Positions 21,589 to 35,616 of a DNA stretch of 64,000 nucleotides are shown here, one piece after another (position 1 is the first letter of the stretch; every line of letters begins with the position of its first letter). The translations under genes were made by a program, and so were the position numbers. The notes under the pieces are model-generated. The model worked only from the letters and a program-made list of their open reading frames with translations. It was not told the DNA's origin and ran no database searches. Source of the DNA: Macquaria australasica (Eukaryota; Chordata; Actinopteri; Centrarchiformes; Percichthyidae); NCBI GenBank assembly GCA_005408345.1, contig SEMN01000272.1, forward strand, positions 496,001-560,000, read 5' to 3'.

Positions 21589-24500
21589 TGCATTGCCAAA
21601 CAAAAAGACAGCAATCGAAGCACAGCAAGAGAAAAAAAATTCCAGCATTGAATTCTCCATGCTTGTGTTGAACATTGGTGACTTTAAGCAGCATGTCGGA
21701 GAATTGGCTTACTTTTGCTTTGGAACAGCTGACACATGAAAATCCCAGCTATGATAGAGAGAAAGTTCTCAAAGTATCCCGGTCCCGCTAATTGGAACAA
21801 GAGGGTGAGGGATGAGCAACAGAGAGCTCTGAATGAATTTTTAAAGGCTGGATTCCAGTTTTTCTTTTTTTTTTCTTTTTGACTGGTTGGCAAGTCGAGC
21901 TTGGTGCCAAAGATGTACAAGGAAGTGCAAGGCTCAGTAAGTGTCTCTTGAATAATGCAGTGGTCCCAAAGGGGAAGAATGGGGAAAAAAATAAGAGCCC
22001 CCCCCGCCCAACCACCACCCCTGGCATAGATCTAGAAGAGTCATCCAGGCAAAGAATAGTTATGGCTGAGGGTTTTCTGTCAGAGAGATGTACTCAAACA
22101 CTCAAACTGCATACGACACCGAGGAGGGTACGGACATGTACATGCTCGCACATTTACACACCATTTTCTCACTGAGGCCATCATGGGTCCTCTGGGGATA
22201 CTGGAGCTGTGTTCAGGACACATTAGGTCTGAGAGGATGCAAGCTTACACTGTAGAGCTGGATGATAAACACAGACACGCTTCTTAAGTCTCACATTTCA
22301 TTTAGACTGATTTAGGCTGAGCCACTCAATTTTGAATAACGTCACCTAGAGGTGATCAAAAGAGAGGTTTTACAGTGTACTCAGCATTCACAGTGAGGCC
22401 GAAAGTCTGTTACAGTGTTAATTTAACCCAAGTGCTCTCCAGAAAACTTTTATAATCAAACAAACTGTGATGGATGACAGCCATAATTGGTGCTGACAAT
22501 CATAATCTGAGGATATGTTATGATATTTTACTATCCTCATCAGCAGGCTTCCTAGGGATAATGGTCTATCACAACTGGGCGCTCGAGGAGCACACATATC
22601 TGTCTGTGTTTTTTTTTTTTTCTGCTGCTTGGCAACTGTACAATTTACTGTATATCATGCTTTTTTAAGAGGATTAAGCTGACATCAATCTTACTCAGCT
22701 GTGGAGTGGCGTTAACCGATCTAACCAGAACTGCTCTCTTAGAATTGAAATGCCATGATGAATATTTGAATTAGAATTGATTTTATAATTTGAGAAGCTC
22801 TCTGGTTTCATTGAGGCCAGAACCCTCAGATATAAATAGATATGGCTATGTAGGACGTAGCAAAAAATAAAAAATAAAAAGAGAGAGAGATATGTCTTGC
22901 CTTGAAAAATCCATTGGCTTTCAGGCTTTGCTGTTTTCCGCAATCAAATAATGTGTCTGTTTCGAAAAGATGGTGAAAAGATGTGTGATATACTGTCTGC
23001 CATACAGAAAAATTAAGTTGTAAAATGGTTTGGTTAACGAAGCATGAGATACACAGGATTCAATTTGTCTGCGCTGATTAATAGAAATAGTGTTTTTTCT
23101 TAGACTCACTCATGCCATCCATTTGCTGAGATTATTGATTCATTATCTTTAAAATTGCTCGATGACAAGATAGGTAAAGCTGCTCTCCTGTACCTTTCAA
23201 TGTGGCATGCTTTGCTACTGTGTTGTCTTCTGGACAGTCACAAGCCAAGTACTGAAGTAAAATATGGGGTTGGTATTTTGTAAGAAACCATGTCCCGAAA
23301 TTTTTTTTTGTGGATCTTGGCATGCAGCCTGGCTAACTGTCTGGGAGTGGTAGAAAAACTCACAAACCATCCCACATCGACAAAGATACACAGACAAGGG
23401 GCTGTGTGGGTATCTGAGGAGGGGAAGTGAAGGTCACGTTGAGCTAGGTACAGATGTAATCCTCCAGCCTGTTGAAGCATCTAACAATGTTTGAGAAATC
23501 AACTTATCTATCTTCTGCAACAGTGAACTGACAGTGCATACCAGGAAAAAAATAGAAAGTGACTGCAGAGATAAAGTTTCAAGATCACATTTATTTATTC
23601 TTCCGAATGTTTCCATGACAAATCGGCATAGTCACCGCTGAGGCGGAGATTGAGTAACGTGTTGCCTGACTGCTTCGTCACCTGCTCAGGAAGCGGCGCC
23701 GCTCTCTCTCCCATGAGCCTCTGCTTCACATAGCCTCCCCTGCGTCCTGCTGGTGCGGCTGAAGATTGATGGCGGCCTGATTCTGGGCAGCAAATTCTGG
23801 TCTCTCAAGAAATAATCCACTACGTTGACAGATGAGCTGAATGTGACATGACACACACAAGCCCGGCCCTGCGCTCTCTCCACCTGCCAACACAGCGAGC
23901 GAGAAGTGCTCACTGCCAAGACTGCTGCTGCAAAAACCAGGCCACTCTTGACAGCACGTAGTATTGGACTCTATCACAAGTCAGTAAAAGTGTAACCAAT
24001 TTACATTGTCAGTGCAGTGCTGGCAGAAGTTACTGTAGATTTGGTGTCTTTTAAAGATGAAATGAAAGTGCTCCCTTATGTGTTGTCTACTCAGTGTAAT
24101 ACAGAATTGTCATTAATTTTTGCATAGCAGATACTGTTTTTATTTACCCTTGTTCAGCTGAAGTATGCGTACAGTAGCCATGTTCATAATGTATCAATAC
24201 CCAGAGGGGCAGCCAACACTTTAGCTGCTGCTTTGTTTTATTATGACTGTGACAGGGCAGTTTAAGAGAGTCTCAGATCTAATGGAACAACATGATTCCT
24301 GTTCCAGGTGTAGCTGTAAAACTAATTCCACCAGCCTGTTACGCTTTGATAGCAGTCTGTTGCTAACATTTTGTTTGACCATTTTGATGATGACAAGGCA
24401 GTACAGTGTATATGTATTACAGCACTGTACTTCACATATTATTAAATCCCCTTATTAGGTAAGTTATGCTGTTTATTTGAAAGAATATCAAAATCAAAAG

Positions 24501-26684
24501 CTGAAATGAAATGTGATTCGGCTGTGAGTGGCAGCCATAGGCACGCTGATTTTGCATGTACATGAAAAATGTTACACACGACTGCACAAAATTGGTTATG
24601 GTCTGGCTGAAAAGGCTGATAACTAATGCAGTGTTGCTGCTGTTATGTTTTCATCCATTGTTTTGAAATGACTTGTAAAGTCTAATCACAGATGAATGGA
24701 AGGCATTTTAATGAGCACATTGTTCAATGTGCCATAAAGCTCCCTCAGTGTAGAAAACTCTTTGAGGTGGAAGAAAACATATAATTACTTTGATTAGCCA
24801 AGCCGCATCATACGGTCAAACTACAGCAACAGCATGATCATAGGCAAGGATGTGTTTGGTAGATTAAGAAATGCATCTCCGGGTTTAAGAATACAACCTG
24901 TCAAAATAGTGTAGTGCAGAACTTTAGCTTTATGTGTCTATTGAAGCTCCAGTTTTTGAACTTTAGATCTAAGGATTGGGGATTTCTGGAGAGAGAAGAA
25001 TCTGATAAGATACAGGGTGCTGAAATAAGCCTTGAACTTGATTCAGGATAGCTGTCTTTTGGTAAATGAGGAAGCTGTAGAAGTCTAGAAGCCATACATG
25101 CACACAGTATGAATTGATTTTTTTTCCTTTCTCTCCATTGCCGAACGGATGGCTGCTTCAGAAGATTGACGGTTTTTCTGGCAGTGTTTGGGAATGTTAA
25201 GAAATTAGCTTCACTGGCTCACAAACTGAATGCACACACCGTTTTCAACTTCGAACTAATTTCCATAGTTCTTAGACTCCTCATTACAATATTTAGCGGC
25301 AGAAACACGGAAATGAACATGCACTTTTTTTATGCAGTCATCTTTAAAGTGTTAATCTTGCTGTTTCGCTTCTTCTATGGAGTCGCAAGAGCTTTTATGA
25401 ACGGCAGATCCATCCATACTACCCACAGGAGCAGCTTTCCATAGGCTCTCTGTGTTTGTGTTTTGCCATTAAATCAGCTTTATTTACATCCCCATTAAAT
25501 TGTGGGGACTGATTAGTGTAAGAATTGATGGTGAAAGAAAATTCAATTAAATTACAGTCCGTTGAATAGATAACGCCTTTAATCATATTTTTGTAAAGTG
25601 GATGAAAAGGAATCGTTTGATCTGGCTGGCAGCACTGGCTCATGTGGAAATACAGCAACATACAGTATAAACCACATACACACAAACACACCCAAGTCAT
25701 TACTGTCCAAGGTTGTGGAATAGCCTATTATGTGGTTGCAGTAGGCGTGTTTTCATCCTTGCTATTTTGTTTGACTAAATATTCACTTGCGTGTGTATCA
25801 TGTAAAACCACATCTTTAAGAGCTAAATTAAACTATAGGGCGATGGAAATCATACATTTTATGTGACACAAATTTAATTAGAAACATTCATTTTTTTGAA
25901 CATGGCATCTACAAATTCTGCCTTTTTACAACAAAGGAACTAAAATCCTATAATATACCTCCACATGGGATTATAATTGCTTTGAAAACTGTGGGCTTAG
26001 GTAGAAAGCTCATCAGCGCTATGTGATCTCACTTTCTATCACACAGCATGCCCTTCGCGGTAATGAAAGCAACCTTTCTAAAAACTAGGCAATAACTGCC
26101 TGATCATTCAGGTGCCGAGCAGCACTCTCTCCCCGCGCCTGGCCTCTTCCCCCAGCCCTTCATCCTCTTGCCCCCCCCCCATCTCCTCGTCTCTATCGGC
26201 CCCTCAGACGATTTGTCATGGATCAGATGAGACAATTTGTCATGGATTAGTGCACTTAAATGTCTGTGTGATAGTGGAAGCAGTCACTGGAAAAGCTTAG
26301 GAATCCTATTACACTGCGTTTTATGGCCGGCGAGAGGGGAGGGAAGAGTGGAGGTTGAATTGGCCCTTTCTACAGCCTGTGTGCCATTTCTTGACTTTTT
26401 CCTCCACACACAATCAGATATTCACTTAGAGGTGAGCTCCACTGATGTGTCTAAGCTGGGAAAGTAGACCCGAAGTTATATGTTCTTTCTTGGTTCACCA
26501 CTTGCTGCATATGTTGCCATTTAATTGACTGCTCGCCAAGCCCCGCTATGCTTCTGTTACTCCTCTGTCAAGCTTTCCGTTCTCACACAGCACATCAGAA
26601 GTTTACAATGACAACAGCGCTAGATGTGCCACACTCATTTGTTTTTAAACAATGGGTCCTTGATTTCACACAGAAGTAAACTAA

Positions 26685-27300
26685 AGCAGATGTCGTATTT
26701 GGAGCTGACTATCTTGGATTTTGTCGGCTTAAATGACTGTCGTTAGCTTATTTAATCCGCTGTAGCTAGCTAGCATAAGCTTATGCTAAAGAGCGTAGAG
26801 TTGGTAGAAAACTTTCTCAAGCTGACTTTTTAAAGTCTCCAGATGATTTGTTTTCAAACAAGAACCCTTAAATATGCCGCTGTTACTCTAATACTTGCAT
26901 TTTAGCTCCCACAGAGTGGATATTAACTCTCTAACCCCACAAAATATTAGCTACTGACATGTCCCTTGCCTTTGGAAATAATGCTAGGTTGCTACTGTCG
27001 ATAGTTAGCCGGGCATGCTAATGCAGCTTACCTTAGAGCAGACAAACACAAGGTTTAATCCATTCCTTATACTTTTGCTCCTGTGTTTCTGGTTTTGTAA
27101 AGGCTAAAAAAAGACACCACTGTCCAAACTCCTTTATTAGAGCCTCATGCACATCGCTTCCCTATGCAGAGAAATTTAAAGCTTGACAGGCCTGTCCTGC
27201 CTAGTTACAGTTGCTAAGCTGTGATTGGGGGCGGGGTTTAGCAAACAGTCAATTAGGATGTTGGTGCCTTTTCAAGATTGTGACGGTACATAGTTTCCCC
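26685..27300. repeat. possible dispersed repeat with nested palindromes
   Basis: The segment holds 'gctagctagc', the perfect 16-bp palindrome AGCATAAGCTTATGCT (about 26772-26787), and further on 'gcctagttacagttgctaag' and 'gtgattgggggcggggtt'. I associate these with a repeat common in teleosts. The ends are not defined and there is no coding capacity. Confidence 0.3.
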
Positions 27301-27525
27301 CCTACTGTACCTACTAATTTCACCATATCAGTGATACATTTGTAGCCAAATATGAGCAGTATGTATGAGTCAGTGAGAAATAATCTGTTTCTCCCACTGT
27401 TTCATCTGATTCACCTGTGGCAATATTGCTTTGTCATTAGTAGGCTATTTATTTACTCAGCGGTCTTTCTCATCTCAACCCTTTAACAGCATGTACTCTG
27501 GTGCATTTTCTCCCTCCTCGAGTGA

Positions 27526-27563
27526 GATTAGATGGTAGTAGATTAGATGGTAGTAGATTAGAT
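27526..27563 (+). repeat. 15-bp tandem repeat, 2.5 copies
   Basis: GATTAGATGGTAGTA occurs at 27526 and 27541 and partially (GATTAGAT) at 27556. Confidence 0.9.
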
Positions 27564-28187
27564 CCTATTCTTCTCTGATGTTCGATGGTACAGGTGCTAT
27601 TTAACACAGGTGGCTCATTCCTCCAATTATTTCCAGTAAATGGAAGACTATGAAAATAGACAAACCAGTCACACAGTGTGTTCAAACAATGCATCTGTCT
27701 AGCAACACCTTGAGATACAGGTCCGTATCTCACTGTTGTCTATTTTCAGCTGTCTGTTTAAAATAGTCTGTGTACTTTTTTCTGTCAGGTTTTATTCATT
27801 CCAGCCCCTTGCAGCACATCCATTTTTTATACTAAACAGAGCAGCAGAAAGTTACCGTATCATTACCATCTTTATTCATACAATATCTTATGCTGCGTCT
27901 CGATCACCTTTGGGCCCCTCAAGCCCTTTAGTAGCGTCTCACTGAAGTGAAATAGCTTGCTTATGTTAATGGAGCAAAGAGACACACTGCCAGGTAATTG
28001 TGATGCAGCAGAGCTACTTCGTGGCATCATTTAGAACCACTGCGGGGGACAAATGTTACTCATTGAGTGTTTTGTTTGCAGAGGACTTACTTTGCCCCAG
28101 CAACTCATTTACCCAGTGGCAGTCAAATTGCGTTGTCTTAACTATACTACTAATTTACTTTCTTAATCGTTTCACTTTGCTCCACTG

Positions 28188-28235
28188 TTTTTTTTTTCTT
28201 GTTTTTTTTTTGTTTTGTTTTTTTGTTTTTTTTTT
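28188..28235 (+). repeat. T-rich low-complexity tract
   Basis: Runs of T interrupted by single G or C bases. It yields a leucine/phenylalanine-rich spurious frame. Confidence 0.9.
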
Positions 28236-28512
28236 GCAATCAATTTTGTAGAACACTTTAGTGAGATATATAATTTTGATTCTTTTTTTGCACTGATTTT
28301 TAGTCACAGTTCAGGAAATGTAAACAGACAGCCAACAGAATCCAATGAACACTTGCAGATGGTCTTTGCCATGTAGCTGGTTATTTCAGAGTAAGAGACA
28401 CAAATAGAATAATTGATTCTGAATTTTAGATTTTGCGTGTGGATTGATCAAAATCCTGTTAATTGATATTTTAGCCTCTGAAATATTTATAGATAAAAAT
28501 CTGTATTTCAAC

Positions 28513-28972
28513 TTTAAAGCGGCTATAGTAAATATTTTTATATTAGCAATGGATCACATGACTACATTTATGTGAAAAGGGTCTCTCATAGTGACAAATC
28601 CACAGACAATTATTAGCTCTACGGAGCTTTATAGCAACTTCCATCTCATTGTTTTGGTTTTCCAGCCCACAACTTTACTGTTTTGGATCAGTGTTAGGGA
28701 TCTCATACCATTGTTTTTGGCCACAGCAGTCAGATGTTCAGCAAAAAAAGGATTTTGGAGACCAAAATCAGAGCTAAAAGGAGAGTGAATATTGGACTTA
28801 AATTCATCAGGTGGACACCAAATAAATACTAATGCTGCTCCATATCTGCTGAATGCTAACAAGTTAGCCATATCAACTTAAAAGGTTATATAATATGTCA
28901 GCGTTGTGTTTTTAGCTTCTATAGTTTCTGCTGCCCCCAACTGGCCAAAAAATCACTTAATGCAGGTTTAAA
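28513..28972 (+). mobile_element. MITE, copy 2, same family as 10679-11214
   Basis: The left end TTTAAAGCGGCTATAGTAAAT and right end 'cttaatgcaggtttaaa' mirror each other. Internal blocks match copy 1 in order and orientation: 'atatttttatatta.caatg', 'ccacaactttactgttttg', 'ctgcccccaactggcc'. It is about 75 bp shorter and more diverged than copy 1, so the two inserted independently or at different times. It lies in intron 2, sense orientation relative to copy 1. No transposase. Confidence 0.75.
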
Positions 28973-30308
28973 GTTCATGTCTCTTTTTTTCTTTATTATG
29001 TTACCCCTCTAAACGTACACACACCTCACTTAACTCATACACTCACTAAATCTGTGAAAACCACTTCATTTTTGCACCTTCTGTGCTTCAGAAATGTTTT
29101 CACACTCCTAATAACATGAAATTTGAGATGCACATATTCAATTTGTTGCCAAGGTGACTTGCTTTCTCAGTTCGGCCCATTGAATCATTCATTCGAGCCC
29201 TGACAGGGGACAAAAATGGATTATGGGGTTTGGAATTATGGAAACAGAAATCCTCTTGCTTGAATATGTCCCCACTTGTCAAACGAATGATTGAAAGTCT
29301 GTCTAAATTTTCCACCCGGGATGCTCTGTCAGCATTAGCTGAGGTCTATTTGTCTTGTCTGATGTGTCTGGATGAATCTATGCGGCTGCTGTGCCGAGGC
29401 AGCACCGTATTGTCTTATCACAGCTTTATCTGACAGCAGACGCTCTAATAATGGAACTTAGGTTGAGATGTCACAGTTAGCTGTTCATCACTGCTATACA
29501 GAATACTACACATCAGATGGACACAGCCAAATACCTGAATAAATAGACAGGGTATCTTGTTGTGGTTTTCACACTATTGTGTGTCTTGTATTAAATCTGC
29601 CAGTCACTTGTACTGTACAAGGCGAGAACGGTGACAGACTGTTGAAAATGTGGGAGGACAATTAGTATCCACTGGCCTTGCAATGTATCTTCATTTGCCA
29701 CAGTATCTCCAGCACATGTCAGGTTCACTGAACATGGCTCAATGCCCTCATGCCTTCCCGCTCGGTGCCTGTTGGCCAGGAGAGTGAGAGAATGAAAGAT
29801 GAGGTGGCACCTGCATGTGTCTGTCTGTAGCCTAATGACCCAGAGGAGCTTTCTCTCTCACACACTGTCTCTCTCCTCACTTTTATGCTCTTTATCTTAG
29901 TTGCTGTCCGGACACCTTGCCTGCCTATTAGCAGATCAGCTCATCTGCCTCGGTTCTCTTTCCAGTTTTATTCTTTTACTGACAAACTCCTCTCTATGTC
30001 AGTTTCCTCTGTGGACTTGCCACAAAAGACACGTTAAACTTCAATTGTCTTGGGAAACTGAGCAAAGTTGGCAGTGTGTATTTGAAAGGAAATATTATTA
30101 AATCCTCAGCTGTGTAGGATTTTCTCTTCCTCATCTCACGTCCCAGGGGTTTAAGTGGTATGAGCTACTGAGCTTATCTAACAAAAAGACCTTTTGACCT
30201 GTGTTCTCTAAGTTTTGTGAGTCGAGTTTAAATGAGGATTAATGCCTGCTCTAAGGAACTTGTTCAACCTTTTCCCTGAAGGCATCAACGAAAGTATGAG
30301 GATGGCAT

Positions 30309-30570
30309 ACATGTGTACAAAATAAGAGTGCTATTGGAACTGAGCTGATGGAACCGAATACCTTTCCACATGCCGTCTTTGATCATAACATCTTTTCCTT
30401 GTCCTTGTGGATTTCAGCCCTCTCCCAGGCATAAACTGCAAGGCACACATGCATGCTAAATAAAGAGTGCTGGAACTGAACTGATGTATAACTGGATCCC
30501 TTACCTCATCTTTTATCATAATATTTTTTTCTCTGTCCTTGTGGAGTTGAATCTGCATCAAGGCCTGTGA
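30309..30570 (+). repeat. diverged tandem duplication, ~138-bp unit, two copies
   Basis: 'aataagagtgctattggaac' (30321) recurs as 'aataaagagtgctggaac' (30459). 'atcataacatcttttcc' followed by 'ttgtccttgtgga' recurs as 'atcataatatttttttctc' followed by 'tgtccttgtgga'. The second copy has small deletions. No repeat family is recognised, so it may be a local duplication. Confidence 0.7.
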
Positions 30571-32120
30571 GCTTAGGCTCCTTCATGAAAGACAAAAAAA
30601 AACTCCATCAGTTTTTATAATCTTGCCGCTGAGCTTCTACATTTTTAGGACATTCAGGCTATGTCTGGGTGCATTCCTCGCATTCCACAAAGGGGTGGCA
30701 TGGGGAGCTGCATTAGCATGTCTGTGCCCAACATTTGGCCCAAAAGCAAACTGTGCAGGTTAATGCATACTGTCCATACCACAGCAAATGTAAAAGCAGG
30801 AAAATCAATGCACTGGACATTCATGTTTAATCTCAAGATGCTGTTTAATATTTCACCTATTTCACGCTGTTGAAATGATTTCCTTAGACTAGCTAAATGC
30901 TGCTTTATTTCTTTTTTCCTACAAGCCATTTTCTATTTTTTCTCCCCATTGACAGCCTACGTTCCTGTAAATGTGTGTGACTTGGTGTAAGCGTGTAATG
31001 AAAAGTCTACTCAGAGCTGAGCCAGTGTGCTCTGCTCTCGTCAGGATCAAGGGCTTTAGTTTTGCTCTCAGCAGATGCAAAGAAGCACAATAACAGTGTG
31101 ATGTTTTGCTGAAGAGAGAAGTACCTCTGGCTCACTTACTGTATATTAGATTTTAGTATTACATTCCACCTCTTCCCCTGTTTTGCTGAGTGCAAGCCTC
31201 GCATAGAGCTGCGCTCACATCTCGACTCGACTCCCCCTCTTCTCTTAGGTGCAATCAAAGCGCAAGTCTTTGATTTAAACATGAATAAAATACAAAAATG
31301 TTTTCTGACAAATTCTGTTGAGTAAGCAGCACCTCTGTCTAGCTTCGATGCTACACTTTTTCTCTTTTTTTTTTACAGAATGCATGTCAGGCAGAGGGCT
31401 GGCAGAAAGAGAAGAAGCTGGCTCTGTCCCAGCACTCATATAAGTCACAGTCACCAGTATTATTCATTCACCATCTTAGTCACTTATGTCATACTTCCAC
31501 ACCTTTTATCTTCTGTCTGATTGCAGGACTGATGATGATAATTCTCTACATGTGACACAGCATCACCTTAACATGAAACGTGGCTTCAGCAAGAGTTGAT
31601 GCTTCTCTGAGTTTGTTGGGATATAGAGGAGCTGTGAGCATCCTGTCAGGGCAAGTCACACCAGACCGGGTCTCTGTGCAGCAGCATGTTGCTGGAGTGA
31701 TGTTATTACAGTTTTGGATGATTCACATGAGAGGGCAGGCAGACAGACAGCATCGCAGTTCGTTTGTTTTTTTCTCGGCTCTTCAGCAAATGAGAAAAGT
31801 CACCCACAGCTGCAGCTGGGGCTGGCTTGATGGGGTACATATTCAAAGAGCTATGACTATTTGTTCCACTGGTGTAATGTACTTGGCTATATACACCCGA
31901 GGGTAGAGGAATACATGCCAAGAAGGGTTGGTGGTAAAGGATTTCTTTGTTAGTGAAGAGGAAGAGGGAGGGCAGTGTGGTGGAGAATATGGAAACCCCC
32001 GAACAAGCCTCATTAGGGGGTGGAAGTATGAGTTTGACTTGGAGAATATCTGTTTCTGACAGGTTGCTCTCTGCTCTGACATTGTGACATACACCTAACC
32101 AAAATGTATAGAGCTGTGTA

Positions 32121-32143
32121 TGTGTGTGTGTGTGTGTGTGTGT
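32121..32143 (+). repeat. (TG)n microsatellite
   Basis: About 11 TG units, continuing as an interrupted TG-rich stretch on both sides. Confidence 0.95.
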
Positions 32144-33122
32144 TGTGTATGTCCATGAAGCTGTTTGTTCTTCACAACATTGTGTCTTGGGTTGAGATGT
32201 GCAAATAGAAAAGGTATCGTTTCCACTTAAGCACCCACTGAGGTACAATAGTGTTATCACATTTTCAACCTTGAACCTTCTGTTAGATTGTGCCTTCTGA
32301 TAAATTGGTGTTAGATGTGTGTCATACAGCTTCCAGGCCACAAACTAAGGTCAGACATGCTTACTTTTGTTGACCTTTTTTGCAGTAGAATAGCAGTGCC
32401 ATTTACAGGAACATCCCAGTTACTGCTGTTTGTGTCTAGTTTATATTACCTACATTATTTTACAGTGCATGCCACATTCTTATATAATGTTGTCATTATT
32501 TTTATTTACTCATCTTAAGTTGCTTTTACAGGACAAACTTCACAATGTCAAATCAATCTTGAAATGAACTGCTGTTCTGGCTCACAAAGACGCATCAAAT
32601 AAAGATAAAGCGATGTGGGAATAAAGTTTATGGCAGCATGTTTGAGAAGGGTTATTGCTTGTGGAGACCATGTCCTCCTGTGAGAGACCGAAAGCACAGT
32701 GTAATGCAATCACCAAAGATGTCAACAGTCAGTGTGTAGTTCTGACCTGGTCTAACCCCAGCTGGGTTCCTATTTATCTTAATTCTCTCCTGTTTAGTCG
32801 AGTTTCGTTTTATTTGAACTGACTTTATTAATCAGAGCAATGCAGTTAGGGAGTTACTATATAGTATATAGAGTTTTTACTTTGTTATAAAAGTGTAACT
32901 TAGTTCTAATCAAGTTTCAGGTCATTAAATGCTGCAGTGGTTTGGACTCAGGTCTGGTTAAAACTTGATCTATATTGGTTTTGGTTTTGATCAAAACCTG
33001 AAATATTGTCTGGTACAGTTAGGTCTGTAGATGCATGATCTGACATGAAATCACATTACCAAAAAAACAACCATCGATGCAAACATTATCAGGAATAATA
33101 TGGAGGTTAACACCAAAATGTC

Positions 33123-33405
33123 AAAAGTTTGGCTGAAACCAATAGTTGATCAATCGATTAGTCGACAGAAAATTAACCATCAGTTAATCGTTGTGAGAAC
33201 TGGATGCCTTTCTCGCTCATATACTATGATTGTAAACTGAATATTTTTGGGTTTTGGACTGCTGGTCAGATAAATCAAGACATCTGAAGACGTCACCCTG
33301 GGCTCTGAATTTAATAAGAACATTGTTCACTATATTCTGACATTTTAATAAATAAAATAATCTGCAGATGAATTAATAATGGAAATATTATTAGTTGCTG
33401 TCCCA
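33123..33405 (+). mobile_element. dispersed teleost repeat, non-autonomous
   Basis: It has 'atcgattagtcgacagaaaa', then 'ttaatcgttgtg', 'ttgtaaactgaatatttttg', 'ggttttggactgctggtcag', 'gaagacgtcaccctgggctc', and near the right edge 'tattattagttgctgtcc'. This order of blocks is a repeat I recognise from many percomorph genomes. It lacks coding capacity. The ends are approximate and the superfamily is not determined. Confidence 0.6.
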
Positions 33406-34909
33406 ATTGGCCTCTATAAAGTAGTAACTGTTTAAACAGTTTAACATTTAATGTTCACTGTTCTTTTCACCCTTTGTATGACTGCTTGAGTCTTTTTAAG
33501 TGTAAAGAATTGCAATCAAAGCAGAATATGAAAACCAAAGCAAAGCATATGACACACTAACCTATTGAGCAAGACATTCGATTGTATCAATGTCCCTAAA
33601 TGGTGGGAACCGTCCTCTCAGCATCACAAAGTCAACAGTTTGTGTGATAAATGTTTCACTTACCACTGCCAGAATAGGTTGAAGAGACCTGCAATTAACT
33701 TGAGTACCACTTCAGCGCTGAATCAATGAGGGGAGATTTTCTGGAGCCTGAGGAGATGAAAGCCCTACAGTTGTGCCTAACAGATGTTATCAAACACCAG
33801 CGCTGGAAACGAGGGGGACGTATTTCTCACTCTTTCACACGCCAGAGATGCAGTGTGCTAATGTTAGTAGTATTGGTGATATTGGATGGTGAATACGAGC
33901 CCCTGGTAAGGTCTTACAGGCTCTCGTGAACACTCTGTCTCATACTGAGGTGAATTGGATGAGACGAGTACAGATCTCGTAAGTCCCCTCTAGGAGTCAT
34001 GGTTCTCTCTGCAAGGGCACTCGTAATAGGTGTCTTACACATGGGACAGCAGCAATAAAACAGCCTCATATTCCTTTTCATGAGGAAGAGGGGATTATGT
34101 GAGTCTTAAAGGAGGAATGTGGCTCTAGTACTGTACATGTGAAGGATACAAATCAACACCAGAGGCATTATAGTGTAAAACATTTAAGAACCATAAGGTA
34201 ATGACTTGCTAATCTTGCCAGTCTCTTATTGTTAACCAGGCTTGTGCCTATGCTTTGTGGCTGAATACGAGAGTGAAGACAATAAGATTCATGTTTTCAG
34301 TGGATGTGTGGATCCTGTTCAAGCCTTGCTGGCATTTGGAGGAGGCAGCAATGTGTTTGAACAGTGAGAAAATTTGGCCGATCAATCTCACGTCCCCTGT
34401 CCAACGACTAGACTACCATCGATCATCGTTTACCCGTTACATCTTATTCCCAGCAAGATGCTAGTTGCCATCACGTAACATTTTCCTCCAGACATTTGCT
34501 GTCTGGCTGGATTCGCCTGTTTGTGTGTGCTTGTGAGAAAGAGGGGGGAAGAGAATGAGCTTATGTGCATGCAAAAGAACGAGATAGGATGTGTCTGTCT
34601 GAGCCAGCCAACCAGCTTGCTGCGTTGCTGAAGCTGAAGCCCGGCCAGACAGATGGCATCCATTTGATCAGGGAGATGCTGTAATGGTGGGCCAGGAGCG
34701 CCTAAGAGAGGCTGTTATTGGGTCTTCAGTATGCAGTATGCAGGCCATACTTCCAGTCTGCCAGGCAGTGAAAACTTTAACCTTTTTAAAGCTTACCTTC
34801 TTTTCCCCTACTGCTCCACTGATGTGTTGGCTGCTGTGCCAGATTTTTATCAGGACTGTCTCAGAGCTCACAGTGTGTATATTCATCAGTGTTTGCATGT
34901 GGACATACC

Positions 34910-34925
34910 TGTGTGTGTGTGTGTC
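34910..34925 (+). repeat. short (GT)n tract
   Basis: About eight GT units. Confidence 0.7.
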
Positions 34926-35049
34926 CACACTTCAAAGGTAATTCTAGTGTTATTCAATCTTTATACTATTATCCACAAGACCTCTATGAGAACAAAATCA
35001 ACAATGAATTTAAACTGACATTTGTCCATGTAGCCACAACCTGATGTAT

Positions 35050-35616
35050 TTAAGTTATGGCTTCACTGTCCAACAAGACTAATAGTCTACAGCCATGCTA
35101 GTGGCTCTCTGAGGCTATACTTAGCATTGCTTTGAGATAATGCTAACATGAGAATGCTGATGTCTAGCAGGTGTTTACCATGTTCACCATCTTAGTGTAG
35201 TGTGTTGGCATGCTAACATCAGCTAATTAGAACTTGAACTTAACACAAAGTACAGCTGAGGCTGATGGGAATGTAATTAGTTTTGCAGATATTTGATCAC
35301 AAACCAAAGGTGGTGCTACATGAAACCTTTAGTGATTCGACGGGGAACATAAATATGTGTACCAAATTTAATGGGAATCTATCCAATAGTTGTGGAGACA
35401 TTTCACTCAAAACCAAAAATGTCAACGTCATGGTGGCGCTAGATGCAAAGTCAGAAGATGACTAAAGTCAGTAGGTTTCATCTTCTGGAGACCATGAAAG
35501 CACAACATTTCATGGCAATCCGTCCAATATTTCAGTCTGGACCAAAGTGGTGGATGGACCGACCGACTGACATTGCCATCCCTAGAGCTATGCCACTACC
35601 GCAGCTAAAAAGTATT
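35050..35616 (+). mobile_element. dispersed teleost repeat with internal repeated module
   Basis: It contains 'ttggcatgctaacatcagct', 'gtacagctgaggctgatggg' and 'atttcactcaaaacc'. A module of the form 'ggRgacCatRaa..tttYatgRcaatcYRtccaat' is present twice, at about 35343-35402 and 35487-35540. It finishes with 'cagtctggaccaaagtggtg', 'gacattgccatcccta' and 'gagc'. I recognise this as a very abundant repeat in spiny-rayed fish. Transposition class unknown, no coding domain. Confidence 0.65.

Noticed and set aside
23900..23950. CCCKN-like translation resembling the TAFA HRCCNKN motif
   Set aside because: Flanking residues do not match (no TCEV upstream, no RIEERSQ downstream) and no splice sites frame it.
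31360..31450. Acceptor-like polypyrimidine tract plus CAG followed by a short open stretch
   Set aside because: No matching donor with GT follows the open stretch, and the translation resembles no TAFA domain.
31706..32341. 211-codon minus-strand open frame
   Set aside because: It includes a translated (CA)n tract, has no recognisable motif and sits in intron 2.
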